A stretch of DNA of 39,841 nt from positions 1 to 39,841 of the forward strand of contig MHUW01000022.1 in NCBI GenBank assembly GCA_001823575.1, in the 5' to 3' direction. Positions 8,568-16,149 of the stretch are shown here, in pieces. The position numbers were made by a program, and so were the translations under genes. The first letter of the stretch is position 1. The number at the start of each line of letters is the position of its first letter. The notes under the pieces are model-generated. The model worked only from the letters and a program-made list of their open reading frames with translations, did no database searches and had not been told where the DNA came from. The stretch is from Candidatus Yonathbacteria bacterium RIFCSPLOWO2_01_FULL_47_33b. Its GTDB lineage: Bacteria > Patescibacteriota > Minisyncoccia > Phycocordibacterales > UBA1550.

Positions 8568-8595
8568 TTGACATTTTTAAGATGCCTGCTAATAT
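8568..8595 (+). promoter_or_regulatory. Strong plus-strand promoter facing the NYN gene end
   Basis: A perfect TTGACA at 8568-8573 lies 16 bp before TAATAT (8590-8595). No plus-strand gene follows; the only structure downstream is the hairpin at 8611-8650. Confidence 0.55.
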
Positions 8596-8601
8596 ATGTG
8601 C

Positions 8602-8656
8602 ATAACGACGAAAAGGGGCCCGAACGGTTAATTACCTAAGGCCCCCTTTTCTTTTG
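8602..8656 (+). ncRNA. Possible short RNA antisense to the NYN gene 3' end
   Basis: Predicted transcript of about 50-55 nt, from the promoter at 8568-8595 to a hairpin (AAAAGGGGCC at 8611-8620 paired with GGCCCCCTTTT at 8640-8650, one bulged C) followed by a T-rich stretch. It overlaps the last codons and stop of the minus-strand NYN gene. The hairpin may simply be a two-way terminator. Confidence 0.3.
8611..8650. terminator. G/C-rich hairpin, probable two-way terminator
   Basis: Ten-base-pair stem with one bulged C and an inner GGT/ACC pair. T-runs lie on both sides, so it can terminate the NYN gene on the minus strand and the short plus-strand transcript. The NYN stop codon at 8632-8634 is inside the loop. 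Confidence 0.6.
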
Positions 8657-9171
8657 CCTATTTTTGCCTGTACATCTGCCTTAGCTAGGTCATCAAAATA
8701 CTTTCTAGTTATCCTCTTAAACAAAGATGATGCACGAGCTCCATCTGGAAAAAGAATTTTTTCAAACTTTTTTTCTTCAATGAGAAAATCTACAAGCTGC
8801 CTATAGTCACCGTCGCCTGACACCAGCACAATACTATCAAACGGCTCTTTCTTATAGAGCTTTTTCATTATGTGAAAAACAATATCGGTATCTACGTTCC
8901 CCTTTTTAGTACCGAGCATTGCTGGATTGTGCTTCTTGAATTGTAAAATAAATCCAGCATTTTGTATTTCTTCATACAAATCTTGGTTCTCGTCCTGCAC
9001 AAATCCTAAAAAATAATACGCCTTGTCGACATTGTATTTTTTCTCCAAATACACACGGAAACGAGCGAGGTCAATTCTCCACGGATCCACTTCCCGCTTC
9101 GACGTACCCATATACAAATTCTGTCCATCTACAAATGCGTAGTTTTTATTTTCCTTTACCATATATTTCAT
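8632..9171 (-). CDS. NYN-domain (LabA/DUF88-like) ribonuclease
   Basis: Predicted metal-dependent RNase of the PIN-like superfamily. In 179 residues it has the NYN motifs AFVDGQNLY (Asp15, Asn18), GNVDTDIVFHIM (Asp94, Asp96) and VLVSGDGDYRQLVDFL (Asp120, Asp122), the acidic set that binds metal. The C-terminus is basic (AKIGKRKGGLR) and could bind nucleic acid. It stands alone between grpE and a divergent gene. An ATG at 9162 is an alternative start. Substrate unknown. Confidence 0.85.
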   Translation of the reverse strand: MKYMVKENKNYAFVDGQNLYMGTSKREVDPWRIDLARFRVYLEKKYNVDKAYYFLGFVQDENQDLYEEIQNAGFILQFKKHNPAMLGTKKGNVDTDIVFHIMKKLYKKEPFDSIVLVSGDGDYRQLVDFLIEEKKFEKILFPDGARASSLFKRITRKYFDDLAKADVQAKIGKRKGGLR

Positions 9172-9204
9172 TCTATCATATACCCCATTTCGTCAAACCA
9201 CATT

Positions 9205-9238
9205 ACATCACACAATCTACAAAACAATTGTGTGATGT
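9205..9238. repeat. 12-bp perfect inverted repeat between divergent genes
   Basis: ACATCACACAAT (9205-9216) and its complement (9227-9238) are separated by 10 bases. It lies between the NYN gene start and the promoter of the plus-strand TPR-like gene. It could be an operator or a structured leader; no T-run supports a terminator. Confidence 0.5.
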
Positions 9239-9291
9239 CCCTATTCCTTCCTTTCAATTTTTGAAGAAATTCCTACTTGCTCACGAAAGCA

Positions 9292-9320
9292 TTGACAGTT
9301 AGTGCGTCTTATGCTATGAT
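9292..9320 (+). promoter_or_regulatory. Near-consensus promoter of the TPR-like gene
   Basis: TTGACA (9292-9297), 17-bp spacer, TATGAT (9315-9320). The expected leader is about 40 nt and ends in a strong Shine-Dalgarno AGGAGGT at 9356-9362, five bases before ATG 9368. This longer leader with a ribosome site differs from most genes in the window. Confidence 0.75.
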
Positions 9321-9367
9321 TGATTTAGATTCCTAATCACAGAAGCCCTACACACAGGAGGTACGAA

Positions 9368-10078
9368 ATGGCATCAATATATGACCTAAGCTGGAACGAG
9401 ACCTCGTTTCTCGCCAAGCTACAGCTCTTTTCCAAATCACGAAAGCAAGAGAATAAGAAAATGCAGTCGAACGATCGGCAGGTGCGAGCTGAAGGATACT
9501 CCGCGCTCTCAAGCACCTACTACAGCATCCTCGGCACCGCATTTTCACAGCTCAAGGCAGCGCTTCGTCCGAAGTTGCTCGCCCCGGTGAAAGTCGCGGC
9601 GTGGTGCCTCTCATGGCTTCCGCTTGCCACGTACTGTTACTGGCGCATGCTTCCGCTCTCAAACCGCATCGTCGAAATCCTCGGCTACAACAGCATGTCG
9701 GCCGATCAATGCGATGTCCGCCAAAGCGTTCTGCGCCGCCGAGGCCAGTACGACGAGGCGAAGAAGTGCATTCGAGCCGCACTCGCCAAGAATCCCGAAA
9801 AGGCCCATACGCGAGGATTGCTTCACGTTGGACTTGCAGAGATACATTGGCATGAGGGAGATAAGCGGAGTGCGCGATCTGAAGTGTATGCGGCACTTGC
9901 CGAAGTCGAAGAAGCAGAGAAGCAAGACCCTGGGCAAGCGGTGCGTATCTACAAGCACTGCGCCGACTTGTTTGGACAGGTCGGGGGAAACGATCGTCAC
10001 CCCACCGCTGATCTTCGTCGCAAGGCACAGGAACTCGCACAAGCAACAGGCGCACGCGATCAACTTCTCAAGCTGTGA
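9368..10078 (+). CDS. TPR-like helical protein of unknown function
   Basis: 236 residues; family not recognised. After a basic, polar N-terminus there is one moderately hydrophobic stretch at about 72-98 (PVKVAAWCLSWLPLATYCYW) that may span or attach to the membrane. Residues ~115-205 look like two to three tetratricopeptide-type helix pairs (RRRGQYDEAKKCIRAALAKN, then AEIHWHEGDKRSARSEVYAA and a third amphipathic pair). TPRs bind proteins, so a scaffold role is plausible. The gene is one of the few on the plus strand, has its own strong promoter, ribosome site and terminator, and is visibly richer in G/C than neighbouring coding regions, so it may have been acquired. Confidence 0.75.
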   Translation: MASIYDLSWNETSFLAKLQLFSKSRKQENKKMQSNDRQVRAEGYSALSSTYYSILGTAFSQLKAALRPKLLAPVKVAAWCLSWLPLATYCYWRMLPLSNRIVEILGYNSMSADQCDVRQSVLRRRGQYDEAKKCIRAALAKNPEKAHTRGLLHVGLAEIHWHEGDKRSARSEVYAALAEVEEAEKQDPGQAVRIYKHCADLFGQVGGNDRHPTADLRRKAQELAQATGARDQLLKL

Positions 10079-10082
10079 TGAC

Positions 10083-10098
10083 GTGGCGCATGCGCCAC
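10083..10098. repeat. Perfect 16-bp palindrome after the TPR-like gene
   Basis: GTGGCGCATGCGCCAC begins 5 bases after the stop codon and just before the terminator stem. It would form a short GC-rich hairpin in the 3' end of the mRNA. Confidence 0.6.
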
Positions 10099-10099
10099 C

Positions 10100-10136
10100 A
10101 ACCGCTTCGTGTCCATCCACGAAGCGGTTTCTTTTT
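10100..10136 (+). terminator. Rho-independent terminator of the TPR-like gene
   Basis: AACCGCTTCGTG (10100-10111) pairs with 10118-10129 around a 6-base loop, followed by a T-rich run. Confidence 0.85.
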
Positions 10137-10417
10137 GCTAAGATTTACATACGAAAACATCTCCGCCGATTGAGGATACTAGGGGGGGTCAGATACTAAG
10201 GGAATCAGGAGCCTTTGCTTATAGATGTTTATAGGTATGGGATTTAATCTTGGTAATAATAGGGGCAGCCACCACCATTGTTCATTTAACAAAATGACTT
10301 ACTGAAAAATCTGTACGATAAATCATCTCCATCCCGTTTGCGACATCAAGTCTGGTAAATTTTTGTGCGATATTTTTGAGATATTCTTCCATGTGTTTAT
10401 TGCCTTCAATCTTAACA
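10137..10417. other. 281-bp gap without a supported gene
   Basis: Holds no recognised gene, RNA or repeat. A minus-strand reading frame of 36 codons (10282-10392, beginning MEEYLKNIAQKF) stays open further upstream through the rpsI terminator, so it may be the eroded end of a lost gene. I could not assign it to a family. Confidence 0.5.
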
Positions 10418-10418
10418 C

Positions 10419-10442
10419 AAAACCACCCAGATGGGTGGTTTT
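10419..10442. terminator. Terminator after rpsI
   Basis: AAAACCACCC (10419-10428) pairs with GGGTGGTTTT (10433-10442) around AGAT. It lies 20 bp beyond the rpsI stop and ends the ribosomal-protein operon. Confidence 0.85.
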
Positions 10443-10462
10443 GAAAAATAGTTTTATAGAGA

Positions 10463-10930
10463 TTAACGCTTTGACCACTGTGGGGCTTTACGTGCTTTCT
10501 TGAGACCGAACTTGCGGCGCTCCTTCATACGTGGGTCACGCTTGAGGAAACCAAGTTTCTTCAAACGACCGCGGGTTTCTTCGTCAAACTTCACGAGGGC
10601 GCGTGAGAGTCCGTGGCGAAGTGCCTCTGCCTGTGAGTGAATACCACCACCAATAACATGTACTGAGATGTGGAACTTGCCAGCAACCTTTGACTTCTCA
10701 ACTGCCTCGATGACAATCTTTTGGAGCTCGAGGGTTGGGAAATACGTAGGAACGTCCTTGTCGTTTACCACCACGCTCTCCTTTGCTGCCTCCGTAATAC
10801 GAACGCGAGCGGTTGAAGTCTTGCGACGACCAACAGCCTCAATATAGCGATGAGCTGCCTTCTTTGCAGCGGGTGCCTTGTGAGCTGCCGGTGCCTTTAC
10901 TTCTTCTGTTTTTGTTTCTGCTGTCGTCAT
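10463..10930 (-). CDS. rpsI: 30S ribosomal protein S9
   Basis: Small-subunit protein whose C-terminal tail reaches the P-site tRNA. The 155 residues include an unusual Ala/Lys-rich N-terminal extension of about 27 residues (KAPAAHKAPAAKKAAH). The S9 core follows: YIEAVGRRKTSTARVRI, VIGGGIHSQAEALRHGLSRAL and the tail LKRDPRMKERRKFGLKKARK ending QWSKR. It follows rplM with a 7-bp gap, the usual L13-S9 pair, and is the last gene of the operon. Confidence 0.97.
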   Translation of the reverse strand: MTTAETKTEEVKAPAAHKAPAAKKAAHRYIEAVGRRKTSTARVRITEAAKESVVVNDKDVPTYFPTLELQKIVIEAVEKSKVAGKFHISVHVIGGGIHSQAEALRHGLSRALVKFDEETRGRLKKLGFLKRDPRMKERRKFGLKKARKAPQWSKR

Positions 10931-10937
10931 AAAATTA

Positions 10938-11288
10938 TTAATCGTTTATCGTCAAACGCTTCATACGTGGCTTGTGAAGGCGGTTGCGGGGAATCATGCG
11001 CTCGATAGCACGGATGAAAACCTCACTAAAGCCTTTCTTCTCAATCGTCTGTGCGATTGTGCGCTCCTTGAGTCCACCAGGATAGCCGGTGTAACGCTTT
11101 GAGTGTACCTCACCAAGCTTTGTTGGTGCAATCGCTACCTTTGAGGCGTTCTCAATAACTACCTCTACGTCTGCAACGAGGTGCTTCTGGAATGCTACGG
11201 ATGTTTTACCCATAAGCACGCTTGCTGCCTCGGTCGCAACGCGTCCTACTGACTTTCCCTGTGCGTCAATTTTGTGTGAAGTAGTCAT
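10938..11288 (-). CDS. rplM: 50S ribosomal protein L13
   Basis: Early-assembly large-subunit protein. ATG 11288 (MTTSHKIDAQGKSVGRVATE) is chosen over an upstream TTG that would overlap rplQ. The motifs DAQGKSVGRVATEAA, YTGYPGGLKERT and IERMIPRNRLHKPRMKRLTI are the L13 core. At 116 residues it is about 25 shorter than the E. coli protein, lacking N- and C-terminal extensions, consistent with a reduced ribosome. Confidence 0.96.
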   Translation of the reverse strand: MTTSHKIDAQGKSVGRVATEAASVLMGKTSVAFQKHLVADVEVVIENASKVAIAPTKLGEVHSKRYTGYPGGLKERTIAQTIEKKGFSEVFIRAIERMIPRNRLHKPRMKRLTIND

Positions 11289-11289
11289 A

Positions 11290-11649
11290 TTATACAAATT
11301 CAATTACTGCCATCTTGCTGGCGTCTCCTCCACGGCGAGGAAGCTTCATAATACGGGTGTACCCGCCAGGGCGATCAGTATAGCGAGGTGCAATCTCGTC
11401 GATAATCTTTTTTGCACCTGCCTCACCTGAAACACCACCAAGGCGCGCAATAATCATACGGCGTGATGCAATATCACCTACGCGACCCTTGGTCACCAAG
11501 CTTTCGATAAATGGGCGGAGTTCCTTTGCGCGCGCCTCAGTAGTCTCGATGTGTTCCGAGGTAATGAGTCCAAGAGCAAGAGAGCGAAGGAGCGCAATGC
11601 GTCCTGCGTGGTCTCGTCCAAATTTTCTAATCGCTTTGTGATGTTTCAT
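11290..11649 (-). CDS. rplQ: 50S ribosomal protein L17
   Basis: Sits near the peptide exit tunnel. 119 residues with the family start MKHHKAIRKFGRDHAGRIAL, the LITSEHIETTEARAKELRP segment and the GGYTRIMKLPRRGGDASKMA C-terminus. Downstream of rpoA as in most bacterial alpha operons; the rplM start lies 1 bp after its stop. Confidence 0.97.
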   Translation of the reverse strand: MKHHKAIRKFGRDHAGRIALLRSLALGLITSEHIETTEARAKELRPFIESLVTKGRVGDIASRRMIIARLGGVSGEAGAKKIIDEIAPRYTDRPGGYTRIMKLPRRGGDASKMAVIEFV

Positions 11650-11672
11650 AATAGTCTTCTAAAGTCTTTCGA

Positions 11673-12638
11673 TTAATCCTTGAGGGTGATGCTGTGCACA
11701 CTGAGTGCGCGCTTGATCTCCTGAATACCCTTGTCGCCGAGACCGTCGATCTCGAGGAGATCTTCTTCGGTCTTGCGTGCGAGGCCGCCCACCGTACGAA
11801 TGTTTGCTCCTGCGAGCGCGTTGTTGGTGCGAGTTGAGAGGTCGAGGTTTTCAATGCGAGTCTTCAAGAACTCACTATCTACGGCGTCCTTCTTTGCAGG
11901 CTTCTCAGATGCCTCTTCTTCTTCAACTTCCTCCACCTCTTTCTTCTCTACAAAACCGATAACTGCCTTGAGCTGGTTGATCATGATTTCGATAGATGAC
12001 TCAAGAGCGCGGCGAGGAGCGATGGTACCATCGGTCTCTACGGTGAGCTTCAAACGGTTGTAGTCGGTACGATCACCAACACGCATGTTGTCTACCTCGT
12101 AGTTCACGCGGCGAATCGGGGTAAAGATAGCATCGAGAGCGATGGTGCCGATATCAACCTTTTCTTTCTGATGAACCTCCTTGGCAACATAGCCGAAACC
12201 TTTGGTGACTACCATTTCGATAGTAAGGTTTGCGTTCTTGTCAGTAAGGGTTGCAATGTGGAGCTCTGGATTCAAAACTTCTACCTGACCTGACACCTTG
12301 ATGTCGCCAGCAGTTACCTCTTTAGCGCCCTTGATTGAAAGGGTGATAGTCTGAGGCTCCATAGTAGTAAGCTTGAAGCGAACCTTCTTCAAATTGAGCA
12401 AAATAGTGATAACATCCTCTTTTACTCCGTCGAGTGTTGAGAACTCGTGAGGAGCGCCTTCAATCTTTACCGTGGTGATAGCGGCACCCAAAAGTGACGA
12501 CAAAATAATACGGCGGAGCGAGTTGCCAAGCGTGTGACCGTATCCAGGATAAAGACCTTCGATCTCGTACGTACCCTTAAAATCGTCCTCGGTGAGAACT
12601 TTCGGTTTCGATGGCAATGTGATGTTGTAGTCGAGCAT
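11673..12638 (-). CDS. rpoA: RNA polymerase alpha subunit
   Basis: Scaffold for RNA polymerase assembly; its C-terminal domain binds promoter DNA and activators. In 321 residues the N-terminal domain has GYGHTLGNSLRRIILSSLLG and VLNPELHIATL. An acidic linker (EEVEEEEASEK) leads to the C-terminal helix-hairpin domain (LDLSTRTNNALAGANIRTVG then LLEIDGLGDKGIQEIKRAL). Both domains are intact. Confidence 0.98.
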   Translation of the reverse strand: MLDYNITLPSKPKVLTEDDFKGTYEIEGLYPGYGHTLGNSLRRIILSSLLGAAITTVKIEGAPHEFSTLDGVKEDVITILLNLKKVRFKLTTMEPQTITLSIKGAKEVTAGDIKVSGQVEVLNPELHIATLTDKNANLTIEMVVTKGFGYVAKEVHQKEKVDIGTIALDAIFTPIRRVNYEVDNMRVGDRTDYNRLKLTVETDGTIAPRRALESSIEIMINQLKAVIGFVEKKEVEEVEEEEASEKPAKKDAVDSEFLKTRIENLDLSTRTNNALAGANIRTVGGLARKTEEDLLEIDGLGDKGIQEIKRALSVHSITLKD

Positions 12639-12707
12639 AGTGATGTAAAATTAGACGATGAAACTATACATTATATTCTTGATAAATGCAAACGCTTATC
12701 GTTCCCT

Positions 12708-13340
12708 CTAGCGGCTGTAGAACTCAATAACGGACGTAAGATTGAACGTGTTATTCCCTTGCGCAACCTTTGGCTTGCCCTGGAAGGTTACGGTCATTTT
12801 CTCAGCATCAACCTTGAACCATGTTGGCACCGTGAGGGTCTTCAACTTCTCTGCGAGGGTCTCGAAGAGTTTTGAATCCTTGCTCCCGGGGCGCACAGCG
12901 AGCACATCGCCAACGACGAGACGGCGTGACGGAATGTCGGTGCGGCGTCCGTTGACGGTGATGTGTCCGTGAGCAACCATCTGACGAGCGAGTGAGCGTG
13001 AAGCTGCAAAGCCTGCACGGAATACTGAGTTGTCGAGACGTGACTCGAGTGCCTCAAAAAGGTTCTCAGCAGGATTTGCACCCTGCTTTCCTGAAGCCTC
13101 CTTGATGTAGTTACCAAACTGCTTCTCGCTTACGCGGTATGTATTGCGAACCTTTTGCTTCTCGCGCATCTGGATACCGTACTCGGTAACACTCGAGCGG
13201 TGCTTCTTTTCAGAAAGAAGGCGGCCTGGTGGATAGGGCTTGCGCTCGATCGCACATTTAGGCGTAAAACAACGCTCCCCTTTGAGGAAGAGTTTCTCGC
13301 CGGCGCGGCGACATTTTTTACATTTCTGGTCGTTGATCAT
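12708..13340 (-). CDS. rpsD: 30S ribosomal protein S4 (zinc-binding form)
   Basis: Assembly-initiating protein that binds 16S rRNA and in many bacteria represses its own operon. 210 residues. The N-terminus carries four cysteines (CKKC and CFTPKC) in a zinc-finger arrangement, the C+ form of S4. The S4 domain is clear in ESRLDNSVFRAGFAASRSLA and AHGHITVNGRRTDIPSRRLV. A 69-bp A/T-rich gap to rpoA contains no terminator that I can see. Confidence 0.97.
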   Translation of the reverse strand: MINDQKCKKCRRAGEKLFLKGERCFTPKCAIERKPYPPGRLLSEKKHRSSVTEYGIQMREKQKVRNTYRVSEKQFGNYIKEASGKQGANPAENLFEALESRLDNSVFRAGFAASRSLARQMVAHGHITVNGRRTDIPSRRLVVGDVLAVRPGSKDSKLFETLAEKLKTLTVPTWFKVDAEKMTVTFQGKPKVAQGNNTFNLTSVIEFYSR

Positions 13341-13362
13341 ATGCGAATACTAAAAACAATAA

Positions 13363-13797
13363 TTAAATCTTACGTGGCTTAGGTGGCTTTGGTCCGTTGT
13401 GAGGAACAGGTGTTACGTCACGGATCAACGTAATGTCGATGCCTTTTGAATTGAACGCGCGAATCGAACTCTCGCGTCCTGCACCTACACCCTTTACGAC
13501 TACATCCACTTCCTTCATGCCGATCATAGCGGCCTTTTCTCCTACAAGCTCGCCAACCTTTGCGGCAGCGAATGGCGTACCCTTCTTGGCACCCTTGAAT
13601 CCAAGAGATCCAGAAGATGACCAGATGAGCGCGTTACCCGCCTTGTCGGCAAGCAACACCTTAGTGTTGTTGTAGGTTGACTGCACAAAGAGCGTGCCAT
13701 CAACATGCTTCTTCTTTGCGGTGCGGCTAAGAGCGCGAGATACCAATCCCTGATCAACGCTCTGTCCTTCTTTTTTGATAATTCGTTTTTTACCCAT
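13363..13797 (-). CDS. rpsK: 30S ribosomal protein S11
   Basis: Platform protein next to the mRNA exit. 144 residues, with a short basic N-terminal extension. The core motifs are TLFVQSTYNNTKVLLADKAG, SSGSLGFKGAKKGTPFAA, VVVKGVGAGRESSIRAF and DVTPVPHNGPKPPKPRK at the end. Confidence 0.97.
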   Translation of the reverse strand: MGKKRIIKKEGQSVDQGLVSRALSRTAKKKHVDGTLFVQSTYNNTKVLLADKAGNALIWSSSGSLGFKGAKKGTPFAAAKVGELVGEKAAMIGMKEVDVVVKGVGAGRESSIRAFNSKGIDITLIRDVTPVPHNGPKPPKPRKI

Positions 13798-13824
13798 AGT
13801 AGTGGTGTTTCGTTTTCAGTCTTT

Positions 13825-14205
13825 TTACTTCTTGTCAGCTTTACGGCGCCCTGAACCCATTGTCTTGCGCACGTTACCGCGTACGGTGCGTGAGTTGGTC
13901 TTGGTGCGCTGTCCGCGTGCCGGAAGTTTCTTGGCATGGCGGCTACCGCGGTAAGACTTGATATCCTTGAGACGCTTGATAGAGGTCGATACTTCGCGCT
14001 TGAGGTCTCCCTCGAGGGTAAAGTCTTCTACGACTTTACGAATCTTTGCCTCCTCGTCGGGGGTAAGATCCTTGGCACGCTTGCCGTGCTCGATTCCTAC
14101 GTTGTCGAGAATCTCCTTTGCGCGAGGACGGCCAATGCCGTACACCGCCGTCAGGCTTATCTCCAATCGTTTCTCGTCTGGTATGGTTACTCCTAGGATA
14201 CGCAT
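13825..14205 (-). CDS. rpsM: 30S ribosomal protein S13
   Basis: Head protein forming bridges to the large subunit and contacting P-site tRNA. 126 residues with MRILGVTIPDEKRLEISLTA, the GIGRPRAKEIL helix-hairpin motif, and the basic tail RGQRTKTNSRTVRG then RKTMGSGRRKADKK. Confidence 0.97.
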   Translation of the reverse strand: MRILGVTIPDEKRLEISLTAVYGIGRPRAKEILDNVGIEHGKRAKDLTPDEEAKIRKVVEDFTLEGDLKREVSTSIKRLKDIKSYRGSRHAKKLPARGQRTKTNSRTVRGNVRKTMGSGRRKADKK

Positions 14206-14236
14206 AAATAATTTAAATCTTTACTACAATGTTTAG

Positions 14237-14350
14237 TTAGCCCTGGCGTTGCTTGTGGCGCGGATCTGCACAGATAACACGAATACGATCACCGCGCTTG
14301 ACCGTTTTACATTTCACACAAATTTTTTTTACTGATGCTCGTACTTTCAT
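14237..14350 (-). CDS. rpmJ: 50S ribosomal protein L36
   Basis: Only 37 residues, starting [19 protein letters not shown]. The zinc ligands CxxC, a later Cys in RVICADP and the His of PRHKQ are all present, so this is the zinc-binding form. First gene of the operon, 31 bp before rpsM and about 80 nt after the predicted transcription start. Confidence 0.95.
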   Translation of the reverse strand: MKVRASVKKICVKCKTVKRGDRIRVICADPRHKQRQG

Positions 14351-14431
14351 ATTAAAAACTCTCTATCGTTGTCTTGTTGCCTGAATGCGACAGGACCGCG
14401 ACAGAGAAGCTGAAATCAAAACGATTGGGCT

Positions 14432-14460
14432 ATTATATCGCATTTTGAAATTAAATGCAA
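14432..14460 (-). promoter_or_regulatory. Promoter of the rpmJ-rpsI operon
   Basis: TTGCAT (14455-14460), 17-bp spacer and a perfect TATAAT (14432-14437) on the minus strand. The leader of about 75 nt before rpmJ is longer than elsewhere in the window and contains partly complementary CTCTGTCG/CGATAGAG-like segments, so leader-based control is possible. Confidence 0.65.
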
Positions 14461-14461
14461 G

Positions 14462-14529
14462 GCCCACTTCTGTGGGTCCCCCTATAATAACCCTCCCTTG
14501 GTCTTTAGGACCTTTAAAAAGGCCCTAAA
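14462..14529. terminator. Two hairpins after infA
   Basis: A stem at 14504-14529 (TTTAGG and CCTAAA outside, CCTT/AAGG inside) directly follows the infA stop. A second stem, GCCCAC/GTGGGT around TTCT, lies at 14462-14476. Together they probably end infA transcription, although neither has a strong trailing T-run. Confidence 0.45.
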
Positions 14530-14537
14530 TCCCCTAA

Positions 14538-14753
14538 TTATAAGCGCTTAACGATGCGGCCTTTGCCGCCATAGGGGTCGATTTTCACCGTGACCTTATC
14601 CCCTACGAGAACCTTGATACGGTTGAAGCGCATCTTTCCGGCAAGGTAGGCAATAATCACCTGCCCGTTCGGAAGCTCTACGCGGAACATAGCGCTTGGA
14701 AGCGCTTCTGTTACCTCTGCCTGTACCAATTCTTCTTTTTCAATATCTGCCAT
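14538..14753 (-). CDS. infA: Translation initiation factor IF-1
   Basis: Small OB-fold protein that blocks the A site during initiation. 71 residues from ATG 14753, chosen because the upstream GTG start would lie too close to the promoter. Motifs include [39 protein letters not shown] and [13 protein letters not shown]. It lies just upstream of rpmJ, its common position in bacteria, but with its own promoter and a terminator in between. Confidence 0.96.
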   Translation of the reverse strand: MADIEKEELVQAEVTEALPSAMFRVELPNGQVIIAYLAGKMRFNRIKVLVGDKVTVKIDPYGGKGRIVKRL

Positions 14754-14764
14754 TGCGAACACTC

Positions 14765-14793
14765 ATAATATCAAAAGAATCTTCTCGCGTCAA
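14765..14793 (-). promoter_or_regulatory. Promoter of infA
   Basis: TTGACG (14788-14793), exactly 17 bp, TATTAT (14765-14770). The -10 ends 11 bp before ATG 14753, giving a leader of only about 5 nt. Confidence 0.7.
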
Positions 14794-14804
14794 TCGTATG
14801 CCTG

Positions 14805-16148
14805 CTATTGGGTAAGAATATCAACGGATATCTTTGCTGGGTCGACAGGAAAGACTGTTTTCCAGACAGGGCGAACGACGGCGCTAGCGCTTTTTATGTT
14901 GTCCTGTGAGGTAATAATCGTTGGGAAATCCTTTTTGTTCTTACCGGCGACCTCTGCAGCAAGCTTCTCCTTGTCAATGCGGCCAATGAACGATGCCTCG
15001 CCATCGATACGGAAACGAACTTGCGCAATATCGGCAAGAACTACGTTATCAACGGGATCGAGGAAGGTGAAGGCGAGTGCTGCAAGGTTGGAGAGTTCGA
15101 GGGGCGCACCCTTGTAGTCCTTGAGCCCTGCGTGAGCTATCTTTTGTGTAAGGAGCTCGGTATCAAAAAAGAATACTGATACGGTGGCACGAACCGTAAC
15201 CGTTGTTGCTTCATCCTTTGAGAGATCCTGTGGTACGTCTTCAAACTTGAGCACCATACTCCCGGGGAAGAACGAAACACTCTCGGGGACCTGGCCGCGC
15301 GCTTTTTCTACGGCTGTTTGCTTGAGGTCCTCTCTGAGGTTCTTTTGAGCCTCGGCAATAATTTCATCGGTGGGGACTTTTACCGTACCTGAAAAACCTC
15401 CGCCAATCGGACTGTCTGGCTTTGAACGCGCGGTGAACTTGCTGTAGCGAGGATCGCCCTTAAAGCCAGGAATAGTAAAGTCTGCGAGGCCGATGTTGTA
15501 TCCATCGCCTGCGGCGTCAGCATATATGACCGCCTCCACCGAGCCTGGCTCGGCAACCTTTCCTGCGACCATTTTTGCTCCTGGTACTACCACAGAATCA
15601 TCAATGCGATAAATCTTGTGAGTCTTGTCGTCCTCGAGGCGCGTATTTTTAATAAGACGCTGGTTGTCACCACTGTATGCGTTGTAGATAATCACCTTGC
15701 CCGAGGCTTTCTTTTGAATCTTTTTTTCGATGGTTGCGGGGACCTCGGCAGACTTTTCTTCTGTCAAACTGAGGAATTGAAATATAAGTCCATCCTCGGC
15801 AGCCTCTTTGGTGGCGGTAAATTCATTTTCGAGTTTTACACTTTGTGTAAAGGGCGTCACTTCGATTGTTGCCGAAGAGAAATACGTCATTACTGCAAAT
15901 ACAGCCCCGAGGAGTGCAGCGATGGCGATAATCCACACCCAAAAACGAGCATTGGATTTTCGGGGAGCGGGAGGAGTTGCGGGAGTGCTGGTGCGTGCTT
16001 TTTCAAAAAATGGATTCTTTTCGATACGGCTCGACTCCTCGCGGGCTCGTGTATCGGGATTTACCTCGGGAACAAAAGAGGGTCGCTTAATAACCTCATT
16101 ATGAGGTACGAGTACATCCTGCATAGGTTTTCGATTGATTCCATCCAT
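14805..16148 (-). CDS. Single-span membrane protein with large outer domain (baseplate-J-like in CPR annotations)
   Basis: 447 residues. The first ~65 residues are polar and cytoplasmic. One hydrophobic span follows (RFWVWIIAIAALLGAVFAVM, about 68-87), then about 360 residues outside with repeated beta-rich segments (KVIIYNAYSG, VVVPGAKMVAGKVAEPGSVE, FTIPGFKGDP). CPR homologues of this shape are often labelled baseplate J-like; I infer rather than see that relation. Its ATG lies 2 bp after the stop of the actin-fold ATPase gene, so the two products probably work together, as PilM does with the short cytoplasmic tail of PilN. A role in the cell envelope or an appendage is plausible. Confidence 0.7.
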   Translation of the reverse strand: MDGINRKPMQDVLVPHNEVIKRPSFVPEVNPDTRAREESSRIEKNPFFEKARTSTPATPPAPRKSNARFWVWIIAIAALLGAVFAVMTYFSSATIEVTPFTQSVKLENEFTATKEAAEDGLIFQFLSLTEEKSAEVPATIEKKIQKKASGKVIIYNAYSGDNQRLIKNTRLEDDKTHKIYRIDDSVVVPGAKMVAGKVAEPGSVEAVIYADAAGDGYNIGLADFTIPGFKGDPRYSKFTARSKPDSPIGGGFSGTVKVPTDEIIAEAQKNLREDLKQTAVEKARGQVPESVSFFPGSMVLKFEDVPQDLSKDEATTVTVRATVSVFFFDTELLTQKIAHAGLKDYKGAPLELSNLAALAFTFLDPVDNVVLADIAQVRFRIDGEASFIGRIDKEKLAAEVAGKNKKDFPTIITSQDNIKSASAVVRPVWKTVFPVDPAKISVDILTQ

Positions 16149-16149
16149 A

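Noticed and set aside
10282-10392. 36-codon minus-strand frame (MEEYLKNIAQKF...)
   Set aside because: Too short, no ribosome site or family match; described only as a possible remnant in the gap.
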